Of a stretch of 64,000 nucleotides of DNA, positions 17,324 through 26,053 are shown one piece after another; within the stretch, counting starts at the first letter, position 1, and each line of letters opens with the position of its first letter. The position numbers and the translations under genes are program-made. This DNA comes from Nordella sp. HKS 07 (GTDB lineage: Bacteria > Pseudomonadota > Alphaproteobacteria > Rhizobiales > Aestuariivirgaceae). Under the pieces are notes generated by a model. It was not told the DNA's origin, searched no databases, and worked only from the letters and a program-made list of their open reading frames with translations. The stretch spans positions 3,986,001 through 4,050,000 of the forward strand of contig NZ_CP049258.1 in the NCBI RefSeq assembly GCF_011046735.1, read 5' to 3'.

Positions 17324-18796
17324 ATGGCTGACGATACGATCTTTCTGGGCAAGGCGGACAAGCGTGAGGAACTCTACCTCCCCATGGCCAATCGCCACGG
17401 CCTCGTGACCGGCGCCACCGGGACGGGCAAGACCGTCACGCTGCAGATCATGGCCGAGGGTTTTTGCAAGGCCGGTGTTCCGGTTTTTGCCGCCGACGTG
17501 AAAGGCGACCTGTCTGGCATCTCGCAAGAAGGCATGCCGCAGGATTTTCTCCTCGAGCGCGCCAAGAAGGTCGGTTTCGAGGACTATGGCTTTGCGGCGA
17601 CGCCGACCATCTTCTGGGATCTGTTCGGCGAACAGGGACATCCTATCCGCACCACGGTCTCGGAAATGGGACCGTTGCTCCTGTCGCGCCTGATGGGCCT
17701 CTCGGAAGCGCAGGAAGGCGCCCTCAACATCGCCTTTAAGATCGCCGATGAGGAGGGCCTTGCGCTGCTCGATCTGAAGGATCTGCGCGCCCTTCTCGTC
17801 GACCTCGCCGATCGCGGCAAGGATCTGCGCACCGAATACGGTAATCTCAGCGCCATGACCATCGGCTCGATCCAGCGCCGCCTGGTGGTGATCGAGGAGC
17901 AGGGTGGCGACAAGTTCTTCGGCGAGCCGGCGCTCGACATCAAGGACTTAATGCGCACGACGCGCGATGGTCGTGGCTATATGAACATCCTCGCTGCCGA
18001 CAGGCTGATGTCCTCGCCGCAGCTCTATGCCACTTTCCTGCTCTGGCTGCTTTCCGAGCTGTTGGAGGACCTTCCCGAAGTGGGCGATCCCGACCGTCCG
18101 AAGCTCGTCTTCTTCTTCGACGAGGCGCATCTGCTCTTCACCGACGCGCCTCCCGGTCTGTTGCAAAAGATCGAACAGACCGTGAAGCTCATTCGCTCGA
18201 AGGGGGTGGGCGTCTATTTCGTGACCCAGAATCCGCTGGACGTGCCGGAAAGCGTTCTGGCGCAGATGGGCAACCGCGTCCAGCATGCGCTGCGCGCTTA
18301 CACGCCGCGCGAGCAGAAGGCGGTGAAAACGGCGGCCGATACCTTCCGCGCCAATCCGAAATTCAAGACCGACCAGGCCATCACCGAGCTCGGCAAAGGC
18401 GAGGCGCTGGTCTCTGTTCTCGATCTCAAGGGCGTGCCGACCATGGTCGAGCGCACCATGATTCGTCCGCCCGAGAGCCGCATGGGACCGATCACGCCAC
18501 AGGAGCGCGACAAGCTCATCAAGTCATCGCCCGTGTATGGCCAGTATGATGAATCGATTGACCGTGAATCGGCCTATGAGAAGCTGACCCAGCGCGCCGG
18601 CGAGCGGGCCGAGGCGCAGAAGCAAGCGACGGCCGAGAAACAGGCGGCGCGCGAGGCGCGCGCGGCGCCACGGCCGCGCGAGAGCGCCACGGACCGTTTC
18701 GTCAAAAATGTCGCCGGCAGTGTCGGACGCCAGGTCGGAAACATGGTGGTGCGCTCACTGGTGCGTGGGATTCTCGGCAGCTTCTCGCGACGGTGA
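17324..18796 (+). CDS. HerA/FtsK-like ATPase (DUF853 family)
   Basis: A 490-residue P-loop ATPase. Walker A is GATGTGKT (30-37) and Walker B is KLVFFFDEAHLLF with Asp266-Glu267. YFVTQNPLDVPESVLAQMGN and the arginine-rich ALRAYTPREQKAV segment are characteristic of the HerA-like DUF853 helicase group (E. coli YjgR relatives). The C-terminal 90 residues are Ala/Arg/Lys-rich with a short amphipathic tail. HerA proteins translocate DNA with NurA nuclease; no NurA is present, and the cellular role of DUF853 proteins is unsettled. It is monocistronic and follows a striking inverted repeat. Confidence 0.85.
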   Translation: MADDTIFLGKADKREELYLPMANRHGLVTGATGTGKTVTLQIMAEGFCKAGVPVFAADVKGDLSGISQEGMPQDFLLERAKKVGFEDYGFAATPTIFWDLFGEQGHPIRTTVSEMGPLLLSRLMGLSEAQEGALNIAFKIADEEGLALLDLKDLRALLVDLADRGKDLRTEYGNLSAMTIGSIQRRLVVIEEQGGDKFFGEPALDIKDLMRTTRDGRGYMNILAADRLMSSPQLYATFLLWLLSELLEDLPEVGDPDRPKLVFFFDEAHLLFTDAPPGLLQKIEQTVKLIRSKGVGVYFVTQNPLDVPESVLAQMGNRVQHALRAYTPREQKAVKTAADTFRANPKFKTDQAITELGKGEALVSVLDLKGVPTMVERTMIRPPESRMGPITPQERDKLIKSSPVYGQYDESIDRESAYEKLTQRAGERAEAQKQATAEKQAAREARAAPRPRESATDRFVKNVAGSVGRQVGNMVVRSLVRGILGSFSRR

Positions 18797-18813
18797 AAGC
18801 GCCCCGTATCGTT

Positions 18814-20370
18814 TCACGCCTGAGCGGAAGCGATGGTTGCCAGGCGATGCTTGAGGATCTTGCCGGTCGGGCTGGCGGGTAAGGCTCCGCAGAAGACGTA
18901 GCGGCTCGGCCGCTTATATGGGGCGAGCCTTTCGGCGCAGAAGGCTGCAAGCTCGCCCTGCGTGAGCGACCTGTCTTTGACAGGCTGGATGAAGGCAACG
19001 ACCTCTTCATTGCCATGCGCGGCGGGCATACCGATGACCGCCACCTGTTGCACTTTGGGGTGGGTCATGAGAACGGCCTCCACATCGATGGGGTACACAT
19101 TAAAGCCTGACCGAATGATCAACTCCTTCGATCGCCCACAGAGATGCAGGGTGCCTTCTGTGTCGAGCTTGCCGAGGTCGCCGGTGCGCAGCCATCCGTC
19201 CGCCGTGATGGCTTTTGCGGTCATGTCGGATGCCTTGTAGTAGCCTTTCATTACATTGGGCCCACGGCACCATATTTCGCCGACTTCATCCGGACCGAGA
19301 GGCTGCTCGTCATTGCCGACGATACGGACCTCGACGAAGGGAATAGGCGGCCCCACGGCGCAGTCCGATCGTGGCTCCCCGAATCTCGTCGTCGCGATAG
19401 ATGGCGATGTCTCGCTCGTCCCATAGCCATTGTGAAGTGGGAGCCCGGTCAGTTTCTCAATGGCTTGCTTGACGCCCTGGGTGAGAGGAGAGCCGCCCGC
19501 CCAGGTGAAGCGCAGGCGATGGGGGCCAAGACTCGCTCCGGTTTCGTGGATGTGCGCGAGCAGCCGGCTGTACATCGCCGGAACGCCCTGCAGAACCGTT
19601 AGTCCACGAGTGATTTCGCGCATGCATTGATCCGGAGCAAAGCGCGGAAATGAAACAAAACAGGCGCCGGCATAAAGGGAGCTCAGGAATATCGAGGCCA
19701 ATGCCGAGACGTGCGAAATGGGCATGGCCCCATACACGACATCGTTGCAAACACAACCGCGGACACCTCCCGCGATAGCGGCATTGAACAGGAGATTGCG
19801 ATGCGTCAGCATGACTCCCTTGGGTGCGCCGGTTGTGCCGGATGTATACAGCAGGGCAGCAACTTGCTCTTCGGATGAAGCGTGCACGGGCTCGGGTTCT
19901 GCCACTTCATGAAGAGGTCCTGCCGCCAATTTGCCAAGCCAGGGAAGGTCGTGGAGCTTCGCACCGTAAATCTCAGCATGTGCGGCGGCTTCGGCGGAAA
20001 CTTCGACGGTGAAGATAATGCGGCGTGGTTGGCAGTGACCGGCAATCGCAGCGATTTCAGCGGCCGAGAGGCGGGCGTTCGCCAGAACGATCCACACATC
20101 GAGATTACAGGCGGCCAGGAACAGGGAAATTGTCGCCCGACCATTCTCGTTGACAACCATCAGGCGATCGCCGGCGCGGATAGAGAGGGTTATCAGGAAC
20201 GCTTCCGCACTCCTCACCGCTGTGGCAAGATCGCCGTAGGTCCAGAAGTGCTCGCTGTCGATGAGAGCGGGAGAGCGCGGTGTCCAGGCAGCCCAGTCCC
20301 AGAGGAGATCGCTGATGCGATTGGGGAGGCTGGCCATACGCTCGACGGACTGCCGTGGTTCTGGCCGCAT
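18814..20370 (-). CDS. AMP-dependent acyl-CoA synthetase/ligase
   Basis: A 518-residue ANL-superfamily enzyme that activates a carboxylic acid as acyl-AMP and then the CoA thioester. The P-loop-like motif YTSGTTGAPKG is near residue 175, and NGYGTSE gives the A5 core. GWLRTGDLGKLD and GRSKELIIRSGFNVYPIDVE mark the hinge, and Lys504 in SPTGKILKH is the adenylation lysine. ATG 20370 was chosen; ATG 20337 is possible. The substrate cannot be told. It is convergent with the HerA-like gene, 17 bases away. No pathway partner adjoins it. Confidence 0.9.
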   Translation of the reverse strand: MRPEPRQSVERMASLPNRISDLLWDWAAWTPRSPALIDSEHFWTYGDLATAVRSAEAFLITLSIRAGDRLMVVNENGRATISLFLAACNLDVWIVLANARLSAAEIAAIAGHCQPRRIIFTVEVSAEAAAHAEIYGAKLHDLPWLGKLAAGPLHEVAEPEPVHASSEEQVAALLYTSGTTGAPKGVMLTHRNLLFNAAIAGGVRGCVCNDVVYGAMPISHVSALASIFLSSLYAGACFVSFPRFAPDQCMREITRGLTVLQGVPAMYSRLLAHIHETGASLGPHRLRFTWAGGSPLTQGVKQAIEKLTGLPLHNGYGTSETSPSIATTRFGEPRSDCAVGPPIPFVEVRIVGNDEQPLGPDEVGEIWCRGPNVMKGYYKASDMTAKAITADGWLRTGDLGKLDTEGTLHLCGRSKELIIRSGFNVYPIDVEAVLMTHPKVQQVAVIGMPAAHGNEEVVAFIQPVKDRSLTQGELAAFCAERLAPYKRPSRYVFCGALPASPTGKILKHRLATIASAQA

Positions 20371-20504
20371 GGTGCCCGCTCTCGCCAAGATCTTTGCTTA
20401 GGCTACTCTCCAACTCTTCTGGGGTAAAGACGAGCCGGAGCTGGGTAAGAGGGGCGAGCCAAAGTGCTGTCCGCCTTGAGTCCCCTCTCTCCGCAAGCGA
20501 AGAG

Positions 20505-21203
20505 TCAGATCTCGCTCAGCGCCTGTTCCAGGCTGACATGGCCGGCAAAGCCGCCTGCGCCCTTCACATCTTCTCCGAGCTCGATCGCATGGGCGAAATT
20601 CACCGCCGGATCGTTCTCCAGCCGCTCGAACAAGGCCTGCACCGCCGGATAGTCCTTGCGGTCGACCACATCGTGATATTTCGTCCACCGCGCGATGCCG
20701 ATGAAATAGGCATCCGCCAGCGTGCGCTCATTGCCTAGGAGCCACGGGCTCTTGCCCAGCATCATTTCCAATTCGCGATGCACCTTGGCGACATCGGCCG
20801 CGCCGTAGGCTCTGAGCGCCTGCTTCTCTTCGGGCTTCAGCGTTTCATGCTCCAACGTGTACCAGAGCGGACTGAAGGCATTGAAGAAGCTGGTGTTGAG
20901 ATAAGCGAGCCGCTGATTGAGTCCATCGAACTCCATAGTGCCCTGCTTGAAGCCCAGGCCCTTCCCGATGCCGCGAGCGCCGAGATGATTCATGATCGCC
21001 AGGCTCTCGCTGATGATCCTCCCGTCGCCGGTCTTGAGCGACGGGGTCTCGCCGACCGGATTGATGCGGCGGAAGGCGTCGCTCTGCACCACTTCCGGCA
21101 TCTGGATGCGGCTCAGCCGGTAGGGCTCGCCCAGCCATTCGAGGGCCACGATCGAGCCGAAAGAGCAGCCGGAGGGAATGCCGTAGAAGAGGATCGGTGT
21201 CAT
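20505..21203 (-). CDS. Glutathione S-transferase family protein
   Basis: A 232-residue two-domain GST. The thioredoxin-like domain (1-80) has FYGIPSGCSFGSIVALEWLG at the active-site helix and INPVGETPSLKTGDGRIISESLAI, the glutathione-binding cis-Pro and ES pair. The helical domain (90-215) has ERTLADAYFIGIARW, matching the conserved N-capping box. ATG 21203 is preceded by a GGAG site. It is divergent from a LysR-type gene, which probably regulates it in response to an electrophile or oxidant. Confidence 0.88.
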   Translation of the reverse strand: MTPILFYGIPSGCSFGSIVALEWLGEPYRLSRIQMPEVVQSDAFRRINPVGETPSLKTGDGRIISESLAIMNHLGARGIGKGLGFKQGTMEFDGLNQRLAYLNTSFFNAFSPLWYTLEHETLKPEEKQALRAYGAADVAKVHRELEMMLGKSPWLLGNERTLADAYFIGIARWTKYHDVVDRKDYPAVQALFERLENDPAVNFAHAIELGEDVKGAGGFAGHVSLEQALSEI

Positions 21204-21280
21204 GTGGTGGTCTCCTGTGTTGACACCGAAGGTATAGATTCGTGGACTTGCGGCCTGTAGACACTCCAATTGCGTTTTAA

Positions 21281-21298
21281 AGTCTACATTCATAGACT
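21281..21298. promoter_or_regulatory. Candidate LysR-type operator
   Basis: AGTCTA-CATTCA-TAGACT is an inverted repeat containing a T-N11-A core. It lies between the divergent GST and LysR genes and ends one base before the LysR start. Related half-sites (TATAGATTCGTGGACT, TGTAGAC) occur in the 50 bases to its left. Binding by the adjacent LysR protein is inferred. Confidence 0.55.
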
Positions 21299-21299
21299 A

Positions 21300-22196
21300 A
21301 TGGCTATGTATAACCTCAACGACCTCATCTGCTTCGTGCACGCGGTGGAGACCGGCGGTTTCGCCGCTGCGGGTCGCAGGCTCGGGCAGCCCAAATCGAC
21401 GGTGAGCAAGCGGGTGGCTGAGCTCGAGGCCGCCTTGGGCGTGCGCCTCATTCACCGCACCTCCCGGCATTTCGCCCTGACCGAGCTCGGCCGCGATGTG
21501 TATGACCACGCCCGCGCCGCGGTGATCGAGGCGGAAGCCGCCGAAACCGTCGTCCGACGCCGCCAGGCCGAGCCCTCGGGCACGGTCAGGATCACCACCT
21601 CGGTGCCGACTGCCCAGTTCCACCTCGCCGACCGGCTGCATGAGCTGGCGCGCGCCTTCCCCAAGCTCAGCCTCGAGCTCCATGTCACCGACCGCTTCGT
21701 CGATCTGGCCCAGGAAGGCTATGACATTGCGCTGCGCAGCCATTTCGCACCCCTGCCGGATTCGGGCTTGATGCAGCGCCGCATCGCCACCGAGCCGATC
21801 ATCCTGGTGGCGGCCCCGGATTACCTCGACGCCCGTGGCGAGCCTGTCGAGCCGGCCGCGCTCAATGAGCATGACGGCCTCATCGTTTCATCCGCGGTGC
21901 GCAGCTGGCGCCTTAACAGTCAAAGCGGCGCCAAGATCGAGGTCGAGCCCAAGCCGCGCCTCACCGCTGATGAATCGGTCGTCCTCATGAAATCGGCGAT
22001 CGCCGGCCTGGGCATAGTCTGCCTGCCGGAGAGCATCGTCGCCGAAGCGCTGAAGCAAGGGACGCTCAAGCGCATATTGCCGGACTGGACAGCCGGCGGC
22101 GTCACCACGACGTTGCTCACGCCGCATCGTCGCGGTCAACTTCCCTCCGTCCGAGCCGTAATCGACTTTCTCTCGCAAGCCGAACAGATCAGATGA
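21300..22196 (+). CDS. LysR-family transcriptional regulator
   Basis: A 298-residue regulator. The N-terminal winged helix is NDLICFVHAVETGGFAAAGR followed by PKSTVSKRVAELEAALGVRL (to about residue 60). The effector domain from about 92 (GTVRITTSVPTAQFHL) resembles the CrgA-like group. ATG 21300 immediately follows a palindrome, and ATG 21306 is equally possible; neither has a strong ribosome site, consistent with autoregulation. It is divergent from the GST, and its 3' end overlaps the convergent aspartoacylase-like gene by eight bases. Confidence 0.88.
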   Translation: MAMYNLNDLICFVHAVETGGFAAAGRRLGQPKSTVSKRVAELEAALGVRLIHRTSRHFALTELGRDVYDHARAAVIEAEAAETVVRRRQAEPSGTVRITTSVPTAQFHLADRLHELARAFPKLSLELHVTDRFVDLAQEGYDIALRSHFAPLPDSGLMQRRIATEPIILVAAPDYLDARGEPVEPAALNEHDGLIVSSAVRSWRLNSQSGAKIEVEPKPRLTADESVVLMKSAIAGLGIVCLPESIVAEALKQGTLKRILPDWTAGGVTTTLLTPHRRGQLPSVRAVIDFLSQAEQIR

Positions 22197-23229
22197 TCTC
22201 GTCTTCATCGAAGAGCGGCGCTTGCGCCAGTTCTCCGCCGATGCGGCCGATGCGAGCACGCGATGTTTCGGGATCTTTCATCCGGGCGATGTGGAAGAGG
22301 GCGTCGCCGCGATTGACGATCGGCAGATTGGTGCGACCAATAATGATGCCGTTCTCGGGCGAGATGACCTGCACTGGGCGTTCGCCGAAGGGATCCGAGA
22401 TCTCGCCGATCACAGCGCCCTTGACCACCTGATCGCCGGTGATGGGCACCGCGCGCAGCAGGCCGCCTTCCGGGGCCCTGAGCCAGGCGCTCGACGTCGA
22501 GATCGCCGGCGGCACCTTGCTGCGCGCGATATTGGTGGGCGCGATCATGTTGAGCCATTTCATTACCCGCAATATGCCGATGACGCCGGCGCGGATGGCG
22601 ATCTCGTCGAAGCGCAGCGCCTCGCCGCCTTCGTAGAGCAGCATCTTCACGCCATTGTCGCGCGCGCATTGCCTGAGCGTCCCCTCACGCAATTTGGAGA
22701 TGAGGATCACCGGCGGTCCGAACGCTTCCGCCATCTGCAGCAGATCGGGCTCGTCGGGCGCGATCCGGATCTGCGGCAGGTTGGTGCGATGCTGCGCGGC
22801 GGTATGGAGGTCGATGCCGTAGTCGCTTCGCAGCACCACTTCGCGCATGAACAGATCGGCGACGATGGAGGCGAGTGAGCCGTGGTCCGAGCCGGGGAAG
22901 GAGCGGTTGAGGTCGCGCCGGTCAGGCATATAGCGCGAATGGCTGATGAGACCGAAGGCATTGACCACCGGCACCGCCAGCAGCGTGCCGGCGAGATTAT
23001 GCACCGTGCGGTGGCGGATCACCCGCCGTACGATCTCCGCCCCCAGAATCTCGTCGCCATGGACGACGGCGGAGAGAAACAGAGCCGGCCCGGCTTTCTC
23101 GCCGTGAACGACATGGACCGGGAGCGTCAGTGGTGTGTGGTTGGAAAGCGCGCTCACCGGCAGGTCGACGGTCTTGCGCTCGCCCGGAGCGAGTGTCGTG
23201 GAGCCGAGACGAAACGGCTTGGCGCTCAT
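22189..23229 (-). CDS. Succinylglutamate desuccinylase/aspartoacylase-family metallohydrolase
   Basis: A 346-residue M14-like zinc hydrolase. The metal site is His58 and Glu60 in VVHGDE, with His142 in [17 protein letters not shown] binds substrate carboxylate in the AstE/AspA family. The C-terminal region holds the beta-strand domain typical of AstE-like proteins. It ought to cleave an N-acyl or isopeptide-like amide bond. Its ATG overlaps the rimK-like stop (ATGA), so it is the last gene of a tightly coupled three-gene operon (protease, ligase, hydrolase). That context suggests it acts on the product of the ligase. Confidence 0.85.
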   Translation of the reverse strand: MSAKPFRLGSTTLAPGERKTVDLPVSALSNHTPLTLPVHVVHGEKAGPALFLSAVVHGDEILGAEIVRRVIRHRTVHNLAGTLLAVPVVNAFGLISHSRYMPDRRDLNRSFPGSDHGSLASIVADLFMREVVLRSDYGIDLHTAAQHRTNLPQIRIAPDEPDLLQMAEAFGPPVILISKLREGTLRQCARDNGVKMLLYEGGEALRFDEIAIRAGVIGILRVMKWLNMIAPTNIARSKVPPAISTSSAWLRAPEGGLLRAVPITGDQVVKGAVIGEISDPFGERPVQVISPENGIIIGRTNLPIVNRGDALFHIARMKDPETSRARIGRIGGELAQAPLFDEDEII

Positions 23230-24131
23230 CCCTTGCCCTTGGTCTTGGTGCGCCCCGGCCGCGCTTCCGCCTCGAGGAACTGGATGATCGCGGTGGCGAC
23301 ATCGACGCCGGTGGCTTTCTCGATGCCTTCGAGCCCCGGCGAGGAATTGACCTCCATAACCAGAGGGCCGCGGCTCGATTGCAGCATATCGACGCCGCAG
23401 ACATTCAGGCCCATTGAGCGCGCCGCCTTCACCGCCGCCGCTCTCTCCTGGCGGGAGATGGCGATCTTCTCGGCCTGGCCGCCACGATGCAGATTGGAGC
23501 GGAAGTCGCCCTTGGCACCGGAACGCCGTATGGCGGCGACCGGCTTGCCGTCGATGACGAAGACGCGAATGTCGCGGCCCTCCGCCTCTTTGATGAACTC
23601 CTGCACGAGAATGGCGATATCGGCGCCGTGAAACGCCTCGATGACCGACTTCGCCGACTTATGTGTCTCGCTCAAGACCACCCCGATACCTTGTGTGCCT
23701 TCGAGGAGTTTTATGACGGTCGGCGCTCCGCCGACGATCTCGATGACGTCGTCGGTGCGCGTCGTGTCATTGGCGAAGGCGGTGATCGGCAGGCCGACCC
23801 CGTCGCGCGCCAGGATCTGCAGCGAGCGCAATTTGTCGCGCGAGCGGCCGATGGCGACGGATTCGTTCAGCGGGAACACGCCCATCATCTCGAACTGGCG
23901 CAGCACCGCCAGGCCGTAGAAAGTATGGGATGCGGCGATGCGCGGAATGACGGCGTCGAAGCCTTCCAGCTTTTCGCCCATGTAGCGCAGTTCCGGCTTG
24001 CGCGAGGTGATGTTCATATAGCAGCGCAGATAGTCGACGGGCACGATCTCATGACCGCGCTCTTGCGCCGCCTCAGCAATGCGCTGATGCGAGTAGAGTT
24101 TTGGATTTCGGGTGAGAAGCGCGATCTTCAT
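23226..24131 (-). CDS. rimK: RimK-family ATP-grasp glutamate ligase
   Basis: A 301-residue ATP-grasp ligase. [20 protein letters not shown] opens the pre-ATP domain. [13 protein letters not shown] and [21 protein letters not shown] are RimK signatures; [18 protein letters not shown] is the ATP-binding loop, and Glu260/Asn262 in [14 protein letters not shown] bind metal. E. coli RimK adds glutamates to the C-terminus of ribosomal protein S6. The C-terminal tail here is basic (TKTKGKG). ATGA overlaps on both sides bind it to the retropepsin-like and aspartoacylase-like genes. The true acceptor in this organism is not known. Confidence 0.9.
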   Translation of the reverse strand: MKIALLTRNPKLYSHQRIAEAAQERGHEIVPVDYLRCYMNITSRKPELRYMGEKLEGFDAVIPRIAASHTFYGLAVLRQFEMMGVFPLNESVAIGRSRDKLRSLQILARDGVGLPITAFANDTTRTDDVIEIVGGAPTVIKLLEGTQGIGVVLSETHKSAKSVIEAFHGADIAILVQEFIKEAEGRDIRVFVIDGKPVAAIRRSGAKGDFRSNLHRGGQAEKIAISRQERAAAVKAARSMGLNVCGVDMLQSSRGPLVMEVNSSPGLEGIEKATGVDVATAIIQFLEAEARPGRTKTKGKG

Positions 24132-24607
24132 TGGGTCTTGGACTTCGTCTTTTTTGGGCGCTTGCTTTTGAGGAAGGTGCGGCTCGGATCGACCAGAAAA
24201 GTGCCCTTGATGGAGCTGCGGCCGATCAGCATCGCGGCTCCCATATCGGCACGCTGGGTAAGGGTGATTTCGGCGTCGAGCAGATGTTTGCCGATCTCGA
24301 TCGGTGTGGCGATCACGGCGCGCAGCTCGATATGACCGTTCGAGCTCTTGATCCGGCGCAGATCATGCAGCGGCATCTCGCACTCGATCCGCCTCAGCGA
24401 GCCGCCGCGGCGCTGCAGCTTGAAGCGCACTTTCATGCGCTTGCCGCGTCCGGAAATACGTATGTCGTCGGCATGCAGCGCCGCCGAGCGGGCGCCGGTG
24501 TCGATCTTGGCGACGATCGGTCCGGCGCCGAGTTCGGGAAGGCGGACCGATTCCTGCCAGCCGACCACGGCCGGGCCATCCTGCTCGTCTATGTCATCAT
24601 CCGCCAT
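24128..24607 (-). CDS. RimK-associated retropepsin-like protease (ATP-dependent zinc protease family)
   Basis: A 159-residue protein of the Zn_protease/DUF785 family. Despite the family name, it carries the retropepsin signature: Asp36-Thr37-Gly38 in [14 protein letters not shown], followed by the hydrophobic-Gly pair in [11 protein letters not shown]. It has a lysine-rich C-terminus and no signal peptide. Pseudomonas RimB, a relative encoded next to RimK, degrades glutamylated protein. It is first in the operon, with ATGA coupling to rimK. The start ATG 24607 has no strong site. Confidence 0.82.
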   Translation of the reverse strand: MADDDIDEQDGPAVVGWQESVRLPELGAGPIVAKIDTGARSAALHADDIRISGRGKRMKVRFKLQRRGGSLRRIECEMPLHDLRRIKSSNGHIELRAVIATPIEIGKHLLDAEITLTQRADMGAAMLIGRSSIKGTFLVDPSRTFLKSKRPKKTKSKTQ

Positions 24608-24713
24608 GGCCTCACCGGTCTAACCATAAAGTACGATCCGGAAAAGGGGAAATCGGCCTTTGGCCATTGGTGAATTGCGGTACCATCGGCCGGGGCCGGG
24701 AATGGAGGATATC

Positions 24714-25190
24714 ATGAGGGATGGAGAGCTGATGCAGGTGGCCTATCTCGTGCGCGATATCGAGGTAGCCATGCGGCGCCACTGGGATCATTGCGGCATC
24801 GGCCCGTGGCATGTCTATCGCTTCTCGGCGCCGGAGGTACGCGACTATCTTTACCGCGGCAAGCCAGCCACCCATGAAGTGCTGATCGCCGTCACCAAGA
24901 GCCCCGGCATCCAGCATGAGCTGATCCAGCCGGTCAGCGGCTACTCGATCTATGACGAGTTCCTCGAAAGCCGGGGCGAGGGCCTGCACCATACCAAGCT
25001 CTATTATGCTGATTGCGCCAAGGCAGTCGCCGATTATGCGCGCCGCGGCTATCCGGTCATCCAGAGCGGCAAGTTCGACGCGGACGAACACTACTATCTC
25101 GATACCGAGAAGGACTTCGGCTACATCATCGAGCTCGGCAATGGAGGCCGTATCCGTGAGACCGAATGGCGCTATCCGTCAGCGGGATGA
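24714..25190 (+). CDS. VOC-superfamily protein (glyoxalase-like)
   Basis: A 158-residue protein. MQVAYLVRDIEVAMRRHWDH resembles the first beta-alpha-beta module of VOC enzymes. HHTKLYYADCAKAVADYARRGYP and DTEKDFGYIIELGN give the second, with His and terminal Glu as possible metal ligands. GGAGG five bases before ATG 24714 sets the start. Methylmalonyl-CoA epimerase-like or lactoylglutathione lyase-like roles are possible, but the residues do not decide. The 3' end overlaps the convergent ATC-hydrolase gene by 12 bases. Confidence 0.75.
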   Translation: MRDGELMQVAYLVRDIEVAMRRHWDHCGIGPWHVYRFSAPEVRDYLYRGKPATHEVLIAVTKSPGIQHELIQPVSGYSIYDEFLESRGEGLHHTKLYYADCAKAVADYARRGYPVIQSGKFDADEHYYLDTEKDFGYIIELGNGGRIRETEWRYPSAG

Positions 25191-25664
25191 GTCCTCTGCC
25201 TTGCGATACGTATAGCGGAAGGTGCAGCAGGGCGCTCCCTGCATGATCGTCTGCTTGCGCTCCAGCGTGATATTCGGGTCGTAGCCTTCGCAGAAGGTAC
25301 CGTCGCGATTGCAGGACAAGAGATGGCCGATCTTGCCGAGACCCATCTCCTTGTAGGTCTCGGCATAGCGGCAGCGCGTGATGTCGAAATCGAAGCGTTC
25401 GTCGCTGGCTTCCAGCACCTTCATTTCGAGAGCGCCGTCGGCGGTCCAGAAGTCATAGAGCTTGATGAAGTCGGCCATCGAGGTTTGGCCGTCTGGCGCC
25501 TTCTTGGCGAATTCCCGGCCTTCTGCGATGGCCGCTTTGCGGATGGCGCGGTCAAGGATTTCGGCGGCCTTCTCTTCGCCGAGTTCGGCGGCCATTTCGG
25601 CGAAGATCGGACCGATGACCTGCGCCTGCAGGCGGCGCTTGGTGAGGGTGGGCAATTCGCTCAT
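25179..25664 (-). CDS. L-2-amino-thiazoline-4-carboxylate hydrolase-family protein
   Basis: A 161-residue protein with the ATC hydrolase pattern: FIKLYDFWTADGALEM, DFDITRCRYAETYKEMG, LLSCNRDGTFCEGYDPNITL, and ending GAPCCTFRYTY. Conserved cysteines in these motifs are typical. Named members convert aminothiazoline carboxylate to N- or S-carbamoyl-cysteine, but most of this family is untested. A VOC gene follows upstream on the same strand, 13 bases away, so the two are probably cotranscribed. Confidence 0.82.
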   Translation of the reverse strand: MSELPTLTKRRLQAQVIGPIFAEMAAELGEEKAAEILDRAIRKAAIAEGREFAKKAPDGQTSMADFIKLYDFWTADGALEMKVLEASDERFDFDITRCRYAETYKEMGLGKIGHLLSCNRDGTFCEGYDPNITLERKQTIMQGAPCCTFRYTYRKAEDSSR

Positions 25665-25677
25665 GGGAGAAGCTCCG

Positions 25678-26049
25678 TTACTGCGCGCGCGGCTCGAACA
25701 GCTCGATCACATTGCCGGACGGGTCTTCGGCGAGGATCTGCCGACCGCCCGGTCCCTCGACGACATCATTGCGGAAATTGGCGCCGTTCTCGCGCAGCCG
25801 CGCGACGACATCGGAGAGATTCTTGACCTCGATCACGAAGCGGTTCCAGCCGCCGGGCCCGGGAACGCGCCCGTCCGGCATCGGCCTCGCGGCCGAGGCA
25901 TTGGGCCCAGCCAGCCAGAGCGTCAAGCCGTCTTTGTCGAGAATAGCCATGTTCGGGCCGAATTGCTGCTTCAGCGCGAAGCCCAGATGATGCGTGTAGA
26001 AGGCGATGGACGTTTCGACGTCCTTGACCATGTAGCGGACCGTCGCCAT
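25678..26049 (-). CDS. VOC-family (glyoxalase/bleomycin resistance-like) protein
   Basis: A 123-residue single VOC unit. VRYMVKDVETSIAFYTHHLG forms the first module. NRFVIEVKNLSDVVARLREN and GRQILAEDPSGNVIELFEP form the second, ending in the metal-binding Glu. It lacks features identifying a substrate. It lies four bases upstream of the ribB stop region and 13 bases before the ATC-hydrolase start, all on the minus strand, so ribB, this gene and the hydrolase may be one transcript. Confidence 0.85.
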   Translation of the reverse strand: MATVRYMVKDVETSIAFYTHHLGFALKQQFGPNMAILDKDGLTLWLAGPNASAARPMPDGRVPGPGGWNRFVIEVKNLSDVVARLRENGANFRNDVVEGPGGRQILAEDPSGNVIELFEPRAQ

Positions 26050-26053
26050 GGCG

